Assembly: GCA_037126765.1 (NCBI GenBank)
Contig: JBBCBC010000007.1
Location: 23,383,667 to 23,447,666 of the forward strand
Source of the DNA: Stenogyne calaminthoides
Taxonomy: Eukaryota > Streptophyta > Magnoliopsida > Lamiales > Lamiaceae
DNA: 64,000 bases
Reading direction: 5' to 3'
The translations under genes were made by a program, and so were the position numbers. Position 1 is the stretch's first letter, and the number at the start of each line of letters is the position of its first letter. Below, piece by piece: positions 48,333 through 58,340 of this stretch. The notes below the pieces were generated by a model. The model searched no databases and was not told where the DNA came from. It was given only the letters and a program-made list of their open reading frames with translations.

Positions 48333-48942
48333 ACACCCTTCCCGCGCAGGAGTCGTGTATCTCACATATTGCATTCGCGTATCCTAATTATTAATTTTTA
48401 AAATTTACTCACGAATTAACCACGTTGTATATCCTGTGTGAAAATCTAACATACAATGAATCAATTTTAAAATATTAAAAATTATTTTTGAACGTAATAC
48501 TATATACAGGAAATCAAGTAATATTATTTATGTAACAAGAAAATATTGTAGATCTGAATACCATGAAATTAAATTAATGTAGGTGAGAAATAAAAATATT
48601 GAATTATTATATTTTTTTCTCAATATTTTTTCTTATAAGGTAAATAAATTAGTGAGAATATTATTTGGTAAATATTTAATATACCATAGTGGTATATCCT
48701 TCTTTAAAATATTTGTATGACCAAGGTTCGATTTTGAATAAGAGTGGATTTTTCAAATTTTTAGTTTATTGAGCAAAAGACATGGGAATTTTTTTATAGA
48801 AATGGATGAGAATCGAACCCGCATCTATTGAGCACAAACACACAACGAAATCCGCAAGGCCATATATGATTTATGGAGTCAGACTCATTAGTTAAACATA
48901 TATTTTATTTGACCTGCAAAAAAGGGTTGACCTGCAAATTTC
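48333..48942. other. AT-rich DNA without a gene
   Basis: No ORF or known repeat. It contains two tRNA-like box B words (GGTTCGATTTT near 48724, and inverted GAATCGAACCC near 48813), not enough to call a tRNA or SINE. Confidence 0.5.
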
Positions 48943-49451
48943 CTAAAAAATAGTATTTTCACATGTGAAAATTTTCACACAAGACCAACTCTCAATATAT
49001 AAAGAGATATCACCTATGAATTCCCAGTGAATCTCTCCCAAGACTTCTCCTAGATTTGTAGCATTGAGAATCTCGAGCTGTCTATATTCTCCGATACTGA
49101 GGAACCATTCTCGTAGCAGGCCAAGGAATCTTGATATGAAATCTTTCATAATGGCTCGAAGATCGGCTTCTTCTTTGCTGAGTTGGTTGTCTATCCACGC
49201 TGTAAATGAATGCACCGTCTCTCTTCTCTTGTAGATTGGAACATTTTCGAAAGAGAACAAAAGACCATTTGAATGTCTTGATTGCTGGCCATCACCAGGT
49301 TGAGTTACAAATGGCTTGTTGGTTGACTCTGGTTCCGAATCTGATACATATCCTTCGAACTAGTGACTTGGCTTCGGGTCTGCCATTAGAACAGTCGCAC
49401 CATCAGAAAAACCATCATCATCGCTTGATTGGATCGTTGAATCCATAGAAG
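48943..49451 (-). pseudogene. Unknown protein gene, C-terminal part (left of solo LTR F)
   Basis: An open protein segment of unknown family, ending at 48943. It can be read upstream of the first drawn start: an acidic repeat (DSTIQSSDDDGFSD), one stop near 49363, then FENVPIYKRRETVHSFTAW, LRAIMKDFISRF and LLREWFLSIGEYRQLE. No clear homology to Gag, Pol or ORF3. I have an impression of similar repeated hypothetical proteins in Gesneriaceae but cannot check. The reading frame continues to the right across solo LTR F, where the same acidic repeat occurs again. Confidence 0.55.
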
Positions 49452-49456
49452 GTTCT
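49452..49456. repeat. Target site duplication of solo LTR F (left)
   Basis: GTTCT, repeated at 51252-51256. Confidence 0.85.
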
Positions 49457-49755
49457 TGATGGTCCCGATTTGAGGAAAAACCCATGTGCGTGCGCGGAAG
49501 ACTTGTGTAATGCATATAAAAGAGGGGTGAGGGCAGAGTGATTCCTAATTTTTCGCTTTAAGAACGATGTGTGTTGTTTTGCTTATAATTAAATACATAT
49601 GCCAAGTAAGAACATAAAGCAGTAAAGAACACACAAGATTTTATAGTGGTTCGGACGAAACTCGTCCTACATCCACCCTTCCCTTAATACAGGGGCACCT
49701 GCTTAACCGACTTAACCGACTGGACTTAGTTCAATGTGTTAGTCTAACACCCAAC

Positions 49756-50010
49756 AGATGTTTACCGAGTTCACACTCAAACGAGACTTATCTCCCTCAC
49801 GGGATTGCCTACCCTCCCTTTCGGGATTGCTAGATGTTTATCAAGTTCACACTCAAACGGGACTTATCTCCCTCAAGGGATTGCCTACCCTCCCTTTCGG
49901 GATTGCTAGATGTTTACCGAGTTCACACTCAAATGGGACTTATCTCCCTCATGGGATTGCCTACCCTCCCTTTCGGGATTGCTAGATGTTTACAGAGTTC
50001 ACACTCAACC
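49756..50010. repeat. 76-bp tandem repeat inside solo LTR F
   Basis: Units start at 49756, 49832, 49908 and (partial) 49984, differing at a few bases. 76 is not a multiple of three, so the apparent protein frames through it are meaningless. The C LTRs have only one copy of the flanking words. Confidence 0.92.
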
Positions 50011-50502
50011 AATCCCAGAAATCAGAAACTAGAATCCCTAGTCTGAAATCTTGCGGTAACAAACTTAACCTAACTTTTGGGTTTGGGTAAAGATTTGTTT
50101 GGTTTCCAACTAGGTTGAGATTTTCCCTTACATTTGTTTAGCCTCAATGCTAAGGATGGGAAAATCTCTCTAAGCTTAGGATATTACATTTGTGCTTAGA
50201 TCTAGGGTAGAACACTCTTGAATATATGCGTGTATTTCTTGCTCTGTGTTCTATGGTGGAAATGCTAGATGATTTGGCTCTGTAGCTTCAATGGTGTTTT
50301 CACGCATTTCACACACTTCCACCACTTAATAATGAAGGAAGAACTTGTATTTATAGTGTGGATTTGAATGTTACCGTTGGAGAGAATCACATTCAAATCC
50401 ATACTACTCTGTAGCTTTTTTTTACTTTTTTCAGTTGTCGCCTTCCTCTCATTGGTCCACGTCAAATTTGAATTTAATTGGCTATATTCTTGAGGATCTT
50501 CC

Positions 50503-50645
50503 GAGTCTCGGGATCTTTCGAGTTCTATCCGAGCCTTCAGTTATCCCGAGCTATCCGAGCCTTGAGTTTTATCCGAGCTATCCGAGCCTTCGAGTTATCC
50601 CCGAGCTATCCGAGCCTTCAGTTATCTCGAGCCTCGGGTTTCTTG
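50503..50645. repeat. Minisatellite of GAGCTATCCGAGCCTT units in F
   Basis: Four to five units of about 30-33 bp upstream of the TATA box. It takes the place held by GACTC/GAGTC arrays in C and GAGTCTT arrays in D and G. Confidence 0.8.
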
Positions 50646-51256
50646 ATTGGCAAACTTTTTTTTTTCCGGACCTTATACGTCGGGCATCTTGACACTCGGG
50701 CTTATTGAGTTCAAATTTACGAATCGAGACATCCCCCTCAGTCACATTGACTCGAGACTATCGATTTCTTCTTATGCGATCTGATCATTTCGACCGATCG
50801 AGATTAACATCTTCGAATCAACACATCGAGGATAGCATCAATCATACATCAGGTTAACATATCAGTTTATCATATCTGATCTCGATCATGTCTGATCTCG
50901 ATCAGTCTCATCTGCTCCTCTTCATATCTGATCTCGATCACGTCTGATCTTGATCAGTCTCGTTTGCTCATCTTCTGATCTGCAACCTTCTCTTCTGTTT
51001 TGCTGGCTTTAGCTTTTCTTCACATTTGATTTGCATGGCTCATCAGTAACTTCTGAACTCATCTAACTCATCTGATCTCGATCATTCTCATCTGCAGCCT
51101 CGTCTGAATCTCGATCATCTTCTTCTGATTTCGTGAGTTCCCCCTCAATTTGTTCTCACGTTCCCCCTTAACTTGTTATCTGTAAATTAGCTTCAATAAC
51201 ACAAGTTAATGATGTTTTGGCATAATTTATCAAAACTAAAATATCCCAACAGTTCT

Positions 51257-51566
51257 GGATTTGTCATCAAGAACGTTGAAACATCAGCTTACACCTTCAT
51301 CATCACTTGCTTGGATTGGAGAATCCATGGAATTAGACGTCACTTCTTCTCCACTATCTTCTTTTCTTGTGATGTTGTATGTATTGCTTTTATTGTTGGA
51401 AGAGGCTTCATGTCTGGATAACTCGACAAAACCTGTAGGAAATATATTGTGTACCTTGGAGGCCATCAGTGTATGGGCTGGCTTCTTTCCTTACGGTTTC
51501 AATGGAGCTTCTTCTTCCTTCTCTTTTCTCCGCCTTTCTGGGGATATCGGAAGGAATACTTGATAC
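51257..51566 (-). pseudogene. Unknown protein gene, N-terminal part (right of solo LTR F)
   Basis: Upstream half of the gene continued at 48943-49451. It contains RKAEKREGRSS-like basic sequence (about 51500-51550) and, at 51284-51466, a frame ending in NSMDSPIQASDDEGVS. After a one-base shift, DVSTFLMTNPE runs to the insertion site. The acidic motif also occurs on the far side of F, so the protein had an internal repeat. No start codon can be fixed. Confidence 0.5.
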
Positions 51567-52061
51567 CATTCCAAAAATTTTGGAATAGTCTGAAGATTCT
51601 GGTGCAAAAGCATAGAATTCAGGTCGGAGGCCTCAATTCTATAATTTTTAGGTTTTATTATTCAAAAAAGTTCTACATAATTTAAGACACATAAAAGACT
51701 GTATCTTCAAATATAATATCGATGACAAACAAAATAATTAAATTTAATTATAACCATTAAAATTATATTAGTTTTTTTAAACAGTCATCATATATGGAAT
51801 ATATATATCTCTATCCATCTAATAAAAATGAGTATTAATTTTTATTTGGCAATTATTTATATGTGGAACATATTTATTCATATCCAACATCATTAATTTA
51901 TGAAATATTTTATCCATTTCCATATCCATATAACAAAAATGATTTTTTTAAAATAATCATTAATATATAGAACATTTTTATTCATATCTAACACATATCT
52001 ATAATCTCTATAATGCAAAATCTTTATAAGATGATGTGGCAATGATGTGGCAAAGTCATAT
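51567..52061. other. AT-rich DNA with diverged short repeats
   Basis: No gene. The word (G)AACATATTTATTCATAT and CAT(C)TAATAAAAATG recur two or three times at about 100-bp spacing, and match E around 39405-39493. CATAT at 52057-52061 is the presumed left target duplication of G. Confidence 0.55.
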
Positions 52062-52660
52062 TGTTGGTCCCGGTGCTAACGAGTCTCACACGTGTATGGG
52101 GGGGAATACATGTGTTTAATGATTTTTCAAACTTTTTCTTCACTGAGGTCAGATGGGTCAAGTTATCCTAATATTTTTGTCCTGAGAAGCACGGATTGCC
52201 ATGAGTCAAAGTCTACTGAGACAATGATCCTGAGCTGCTTTCAGAAGCTTCAGATTAGCCCAACTGATCCTGACTTTATCAGAGACCCTGAGGAGCTTGG
52301 ATCAGATAATTATCTTACTGAACACTCAGTAGAGTTAGTTCAGTTTGGTAACTATCTGTTCTAGCTACTCAAGTGTGCGGAATGGTTGGCCCTAAGTTTA
52401 TACTCATTTTAGCTTTGCTGAAATATCTTCTTCCTTCAATAGAACAGTGATTAAGGCTGTGACCAATTTTATGCAGTTCAGTGGATTGGTTCCAACTGAA
52501 TATCAGTGAAATATGCTTTTAGTGAAAAAACATGTAACAGATAAAATGCAGTACAGAAAGCAAACAACACAGCAATTATAGTGGTTCAGAGACTCAAGCT
52601 CCTATGTCCACTCTCTCTGATCTTCAGAGAAATTCCTTAACCACTTCCTAAAGCTTTCAG

Positions 52661-52810
52661 GCTAACTCAGTGTAGCTTACTCGCTTTTCTACCTTGAGTT
52701 TTCTGGCTGACTCACTGCAGCTTACTAACTCAAACACACACAAGTGTTCAGACTACCACAAGTTGCTTAATAACTTCTTCTCTAGAGTTTTCTGGCTAAC
52801 TCACTATAGC
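52661..52810 (-). repeat. Tandem covarying stem-loops in LTR (element G)
   Basis: Stems GCTA/TAGC (52661-52676), GCTG/CAGC (52706-52721) and GCTA/TAGC (52795-52810), each with an 8-nt loop; a fourth near 52751 is broken here but intact as CTAC/GTAG in the 5' LTR (63548-63560). Spacing is 44-45 bp, as in D. Confidence 0.7.
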
Positions 52811-53583
52811 TTACTCACTCTTTACAACTCTAACTCACCAACAAAACACACACAAACTACCTTAACAAAGGGTTTGGGTTTTGGGTTGGTTTCCAACTAG
52901 GGTGAGATATCCTTTACAATAAGAACTAATGCAAAGGGTAGGATATCTCTTCTAAGCTTTGGATATATCTATCAATCTAGGCTTAGAATAGGGTTTTCGA
53001 GTGCTTCAATTTGCAATAATACGAATGAGCTCTTGAGTTGCTTTGAAATTTCACGTGACCTCTCAATGTAAATGGTCACTGGAATTTATAGGCAACTTCA
53101 CCAAGGTCACTCTTTGAAAAAACTATCTGTTGGAAGAGATAGTTTTATGAGTTTCCTCTTCTGGTGTTTGATGAACGACTATTTTTAGGGTTTGAACACT
53201 CCCTTGCATGTTTTTAGAAAATATGCAGTCATGTAGCCAATCACCAATTTTTGCAGTCTGCAACTTAGTACTACTGACATAATTCAGGGTCCTGTCGCTT
53301 TCAGTGTCAGTGAAGTACAGTGTTGTCTTCCTCTGATTGGTTCTTGTCTTCAGTGAATGTAGACAAACAAAATGGCTCTTTTTGGTCAATCTCTCTGAAT
53401 GAGACAACCTTAAACAACACTTAGACTTAGTTCCTTTTGTCTGCACTAGAATATTTTGGGCAATATCTACTTTTCTGAACATGTGCGTTTTTCTCAGTTT
53501 TGTAGTCTTCAGATAGATATTATTCAGTGCCTCTGAACATTCAGGTTATACTGAGTATTCGATTATCTTCTTCTTGAGTCTTG

Positions 53584-53768
53584 ATAACTCATCGAATCTT
53601 GATGTCTTCAAAACTTCTTTGAGTCTTGATGTCTTGACAGAACTTCATCGAGTCTTGATGTCTTCAAAGAACTTCATCGAGTCTTGATGTCTTCAAAGAA
53701 CTTCATCGAGTCTTGATTGTCTTCAAAGAACTTCTTCGAGTCTTCAATGTCTTCAGCAACTTCAAGGT
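53584..53768. repeat. 29-31 bp minisatellite in G U3
   Basis: Four to five units of GAGTCTTGATGTCTTCAAAG plus AACTTCATC, upstream of the TATA box. Confidence 0.85.
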
Positions 53769-53928
53769 CTAACCTGATCTATATATGCTAACTATACATT
53801 GTGCAGATATCTTCCTGGACAATCTATGCTGAAACTTGACTTAGACTATCAAGATTATCCTGACCATGTCATACTTAGGGGTTTTTGGGATCTAATCAAA
53901 ACTTCTTTATTAAATTCATCTCCCAACA

Positions 53929-53945
53929 ATTTCCCCCTTTTTGAT
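53929..53945 (-). promoter_or_regulatory. Polypurine tract of element G
   Basis: Same tract as in D, directly before the LTR. Confidence 0.85.
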
Positions 53946-54194
53946 GATGCCAAAACCATCTTGTTACATTTAAGAAAACCTAACCTATCCTTAGGTTTAA
54001 GTTTATCTTTTACAAACCAAAAAGGTATTTCACCCAACAATTTTCTAAACAATCTGGCATATCAAGTAATTTAAAGACATGTAAAAAGATAATGAGATAT
54101 TATCTTTTGAGCATAAAGATAAAATTTTCATTGATATAGAATAAGAGTTAAAGATTACAATGAAAATAAAAAATAAATCAGAAGAACAAAGTCT

Positions 54195-57100
54195 TCAGTC
54201 TTCTTCCACATCATCCTCTGGCACTTCCAGGTTGAACATCCCTTAGTATCTCTTCTTCAGTTCATCCCTTGCCTTGATGATATCAGGGTTGTTTCCTGTT
54301 AGGCCTAGCTGGATGGCATACTGGGCTATTTCCTGAGAAATGGCTGGTTCATTTACGTAGCCATTCTCAAACCTAGGAGCTGGGTACATGTATGGACCAG
54401 GGGCTACTATCTGCGTGTTTCCTTCATCTGCCATGTTGATCCAACTTTGCAGGTATTTAGGATAGAATGTCAGTAAGTACTCAATGAAGGCTTCATTCTT
54501 ATCTGAGCTGCTCCCCCTCCATTCTCTCAGAATCTCATAATAGAACCAGAAGGTTCCCTTGATCTCTTCCCATGCATCATTGAACTGTATAGGCATCCAC
54601 TTGTCAATGTGCGGCCACTTCTGAGTCTTTTACGTACCCCTCCTTTTGCTTAAAAACTTTTTAAAACCACCTCTTCTTTTCTGCTCTTCTTGTTTCTTCT
54701 TCCTGATCAGTGGAACACCTGAAACTGAAGCAACAGTCTTCTTCTCTTTTTCAATCTGAAGAACTTTCAGAGTTTTCTTGGTATCGAAGACTTCTTTCTG
54801 AGTTTCAGTCTCTTCCTCAGATTCTTCAAATTCCATTATCAACTTCCTCTGAGTAGGTTTTGAAACTTTAGCTCTTTTCTTCTTTTCTTGTTCCACGAAT
54901 GCAACAACCTTTCTCTTTTCAGGCCTGACTTGCTTTTCACCGTCTTTGCTTGTCTCAATCATCCTTCTATCACTCAGTTTTTCACCAATTACTTCCTGAA
55001 TGGTTTGCTCAGATGTTTGAGTGAAGGTAGGTTTTTCTGCTTCTTTGAACTTCAGTTTCTCAGTGGCTTCAATCTCACTTAAGGCATCCAAAATTTTCTT
55101 TCCTTCAGCTTCTTTTTGAGCCTTTCTCTCCAAGGTTTGTGCCAACAACTCACTTAATTTGCCACCAGACCTTTCCCCCTTTTTGGCACCATACCTTGGG
55201 AGTAGTTGAGTCAGTGCAGTATCCATATAGTATTGCTCCTTGCCCATACTGCGTACTGCCCCTGCCAACTGATCATGCTCATCCTCTAGCCTCATCATGT
55301 AATTCTTGGCCATTGAGAATTCATCTGCGAGTGGAGCAAACTACTTTGAGAACACTTCATGCATCATGTCTGTCATCTTGGTCATGAGCAGGGAGCCCAT
55401 TTCCTCAACAGCTGTCTTGATTATCTAATCATTCTTCTCATCAGTTTAGCTTAGGTAAGCAGTTCTGGTTTGATACCTTTGCTCCATCTCTGCATTGAGC
55501 TCAGTTTTGACTACATCAATATTTCCTTCCAAAGTAGTCATTTTATCTGCAAGAATTGTTTGTAGTTGCAGCATATCTGAAGATGAACTCAGATTTTCCA
55601 GCTTTTGAGATTGGCTTGTAAAGGTTTCTTCAATTTGAGCCACTTTCTCCACCATTGGCACCACCTTCTTCAATTTATCCAGGATAGGACTGCAATCAAT
55701 TTCTGGAGGCAAAACAATTGTCTCCAACTGAGCTGGTTGCTCCAATTGAGCCTCAGTCTGCATATCATACACAACAGATTTAAAGATAGGAACTTCAGTA
55801 GCTTTGGCATAATGTATAATAGTGCCAAAAGATACCTAAAGAGTGCTAACTTCAGTCTGAGGATGTGTGATATCAGTCTATGCAGCATCAGTTTCCTTCT
55901 CCATCCGACTTTCATTCTCTTTTTCTTTCTCAGTATCTATCTGAGGTTCCTTTTCCCCCTCAGATTGCCTTTCTGCATCACCTCCCTGATCTCCATCTTT
56001 GTTCTGATCATGAGAACTTGATGCATCTACTATTTCAGTATCTGTCCTTTCAGCTAACTTCTTTTTCACCAATTCATCAAAGTCAGCAGCTTTCATCCTG
56101 AGCTTTGTCTTTTTGAAGCCTGAAAATTCAGTCAGGGCAGTTGTCTTAGCATTCCACCACTCTTCTCCTCTGAATGATGCGATGTTCAACATTTTCGGAA
56201 GTGTCTGATTCAGGATGTATACTGTTGTTCTGAGCTTGAAGAGCATATCCTGAAGGTCAGGATAAGCATTTAGCTCAGGGTATCGGTCCAGGATGAACCA
56301 TTCCCCCTTGCTCCGCCATTCAGTCTCTTCGGCTTCTCCCTTCTTCAATCTTGGGCTTTCAGGAGCTGTTTGCTCAGATTGTACAAGTTCAAGTGCTGAT
56401 GGATCAAGAAAAGGTTCATTCAGAAGCGTATCCAAGTTCAGTAATTCCTGAGGTTCAGACTGATCTGAAGTCTACGCTGGTATTTCTTAAGTAGAGATCT
56501 GAGGTCCCTTGAAGATTTCCTGAGAGATTTTGTCTGAGCTCAGAGATGTTTCAAGTACCTCAGAGAAAACCTGCTCCTCAGTTTCTTGCTCCTGCACATT
56601 TGTCACTACCGGAGCAAGAACCTGAAGTGGAGATTTCAACCCTTGCTGGCCTTCAGGTTGAGTTTCTTCAGTTTCACTAGCCTCCTTTTCCGTAATTGTT
56701 TGAAGCCTTTTGCTCTTCTGAGGAGCCAGTGCTTTCTTCTTCAGTTTCTCACCTTTCTCTCTTTTAATTTGCATCAGGGATTTCCCCCTAGCTTGTTTGG
56801 CTTCTTCATTAGTTGTCTCAGTGGATTTCTGAGAAGTCTGTCTTGTTTCCCTGACTTGCTCCACCAATGTTGTATCTTCCTCAGTTTCCTCTTCGGCAGT
56901 CTCCTCCTGAGACTCAGTGTTTTTCTCTTTCTTTCCTCTCAAAATATTCTTCGTTGGATTGAACATGATTTTTGACTTTAGAAAGGAAGTGGAATCGGTA
57001 AAAATGTCCTCCTCTTCTCTGCATGTTTCCAAGATAAATGCAATCTTGGTTGCATGTAGAATTTTTCCCTTGATAACTACAGGGCCATTCACCTTCTGAA

Positions 57101-57725
57101 TTTGTTTGGCTTGATCACTCACCACCTTGATCAAATAGTGCAACTAATTGAATGTCGTAGTAGGTGAATATTCAATCGTCGCCATTAGCCTTAACTTAGG
57201 CGTGCTTATCTGTTCGAAACTACCAGATCTACTCATGATGTATTTGCTTACAATATCCAACAATACTCGATATTTAGGCTTCAAATGCCTCTTATTCAAA
57301 GTAGCTTCAAATTTTACCGGATGCTCAGTAATTTTATCCAAATACTCTTGTTCCCTATCCATCATGTATACCGTAGTGTCTTTACCTCTATCACTTAACT
57401 CATATATGGCATTCAGATTCTTAGGAATAATATATAATTCCCTAATAAAATCCACATATTTTGTACTATGTTCCAAATGCAACACCGTAATCTTAGACTC
57501 TATGCAGTTTTCGTCATCCAATTGCATATTAGAAACAAACTCAATTACCTCCTTGGCATATTCAGCATCTGGTTGATTTATGATCAGACAAGTAAGCTTT
57601 GCCATACGAATCATATGCAACGCCTCCTCCTAGTGAGGTGCATTGGATGTGTTTTCCAGAGAAACAACATATTCGTACCATGGTTTGTTGGAAATGGCGA
57701 GTTTGTCGTATATAGAGAGTGTCAT
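54195..57725 (-). pseudogene. ORF3 of element G
   Basis: Counterpart of D ORF3, about 1175 codons, function unknown. The ATG at 57725 gives MTLSIYDKLAISNKPWYEYV. N-terminal domain at 56490-57725 (YVDFIRELYIIPKNLN, KPKYRVLLDIVSK), basic and acidic low-complexity region, DxLLNEPFLDPSA segment at 56400, coiled coil (54630-55772), basic stretch, and C-terminal domain at 54195-54596 (DAWEEIKGTFWFYY, YLLTFYPKYLQSW). Breaks: a stop near 57630, frame changes near 57145, 56460, 55880, 55440 and 54610, and a stop at 54243, sixteen codons before the end. The C-terminal domain is intact enough to align with C. Confidence 0.82.
55171..55184 (-). promoter_or_regulatory. Internal PPT-like tract in ORF3 of G
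   Basis: AAAAAGGGGGAAAG on the minus strand within codons for AKKGER, about 1.24 kb from the terminal PPT. Confidence 0.5.
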
Positions 57726-58340
57726 GTTTTGGTGATTTTGAGTGAAGGGTTTTTGAGATAAGAGATTTCTGGGTAATCAAAGGTTTTGAAGCAGAGGGTT
57801 TGTGAAGACGAAGGCCTTTTTGAAATAGGGCTTAAATGGAGTCTTTGTAATGGATATAGGATTTTGATTTATGGAAAATCGTGTAGATGAAGATTTTGAC
57901 GGTCAAGATTAAAAACCGACTAAAATGGGTATTTGAAAGGACGGTTTTGCAAGTACTTAGCCGCCAATTTATCCATATTGGTGATTAATGAATAGTGCAT
58001 TTAATTACTGTTCCTGCAGACCATTCACTTTCCTCGAGAATTTCAAAGGTCCCACTCAATTATTTCTTCAGGTGTTTTGTCATTTATTGCCAATGATTAC
58101 TGAGATTCAGATAGACATGAGTAAATACTTCTTCAGACTAATTTTCTCCATCAGTCTTACTGAGTTTTGACCTTGATAAAATGTTAGTATAATACTGAGT
58201 ACTGAACTTCAGGATAACTGAGATTCCCAAGACTCAGTGTTCAGGACTCTCAATTTTATCCTGAGTTTTTCAGTAAAAACTTGAGAAAACTTCATGCATC
58301 TGAAAACCTTCAATTTTTCAGATTTGCTTTATTCACCTGG
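57726..58340. other. Spacer between pol and ORF3 of G
   Basis: No gene. Aligned with 7860-8487 of D. No antisense ORF like that of the C family is seen, and the spacer is much shorter. Confidence 0.6.

Larger units (their letters stand above)
49457..51251 (-). mobile_element. Solo LTR F (C-related copia family)
   Basis: About 1795 bp, minus orientation: TGTTGGGATA at 51251 to ACCATCA at 49457, flanked by GTTCT on both sides with no internal region. It aligns with the C LTRs through the conserved block ending in TGTTAGTCTAACAC. TATA box at 50348-50356. Formed by recombination between the two LTRs of one insertion. Confidence 0.88.
52062..53928 (-). repeat. 3' LTR of element G
   Basis: 1867 bp, TGTTGGGAGATG to GGGACCAACA on the minus strand. 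TATA box 53084-53091. Related to D's LTR, especially near both ends and the hairpin region. Confidence 0.92.

Noticed and set aside
48700..48840. Possible tRNA-derived SINE or tRNA gene (GGTTCGATTTT and inverted GAATCGAACCC words)
   Set aside because: Only box B-like words are seen; no matching box A at the right distance, no cloverleaf and no clear target duplication.
49758..50046. Repetitive small proteins over the 76-bp array
   Set aside because: The repeat length is not a multiple of three, so each unit is read in another frame; this is non-coding LTR DNA.
50435..50708. Two overlapping frames rich in SYPSL repeats
   Set aside because: They are translations of the F minisatellite and disappear with repeat number.
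51567..52061. Helitron end or MITE in AT-rich DNA
   Set aside because: Repeated AT-rich words are present, but I see no convincing CTRR end, hairpin or terminal inverted repeats with a duplication.
53123..53482. 119-codon minus-strand frame in the G 3' LTR
   Set aside because: Lies in U3/R of the LTR, is not kept in the D LTRs, and has no recognisable protein features.
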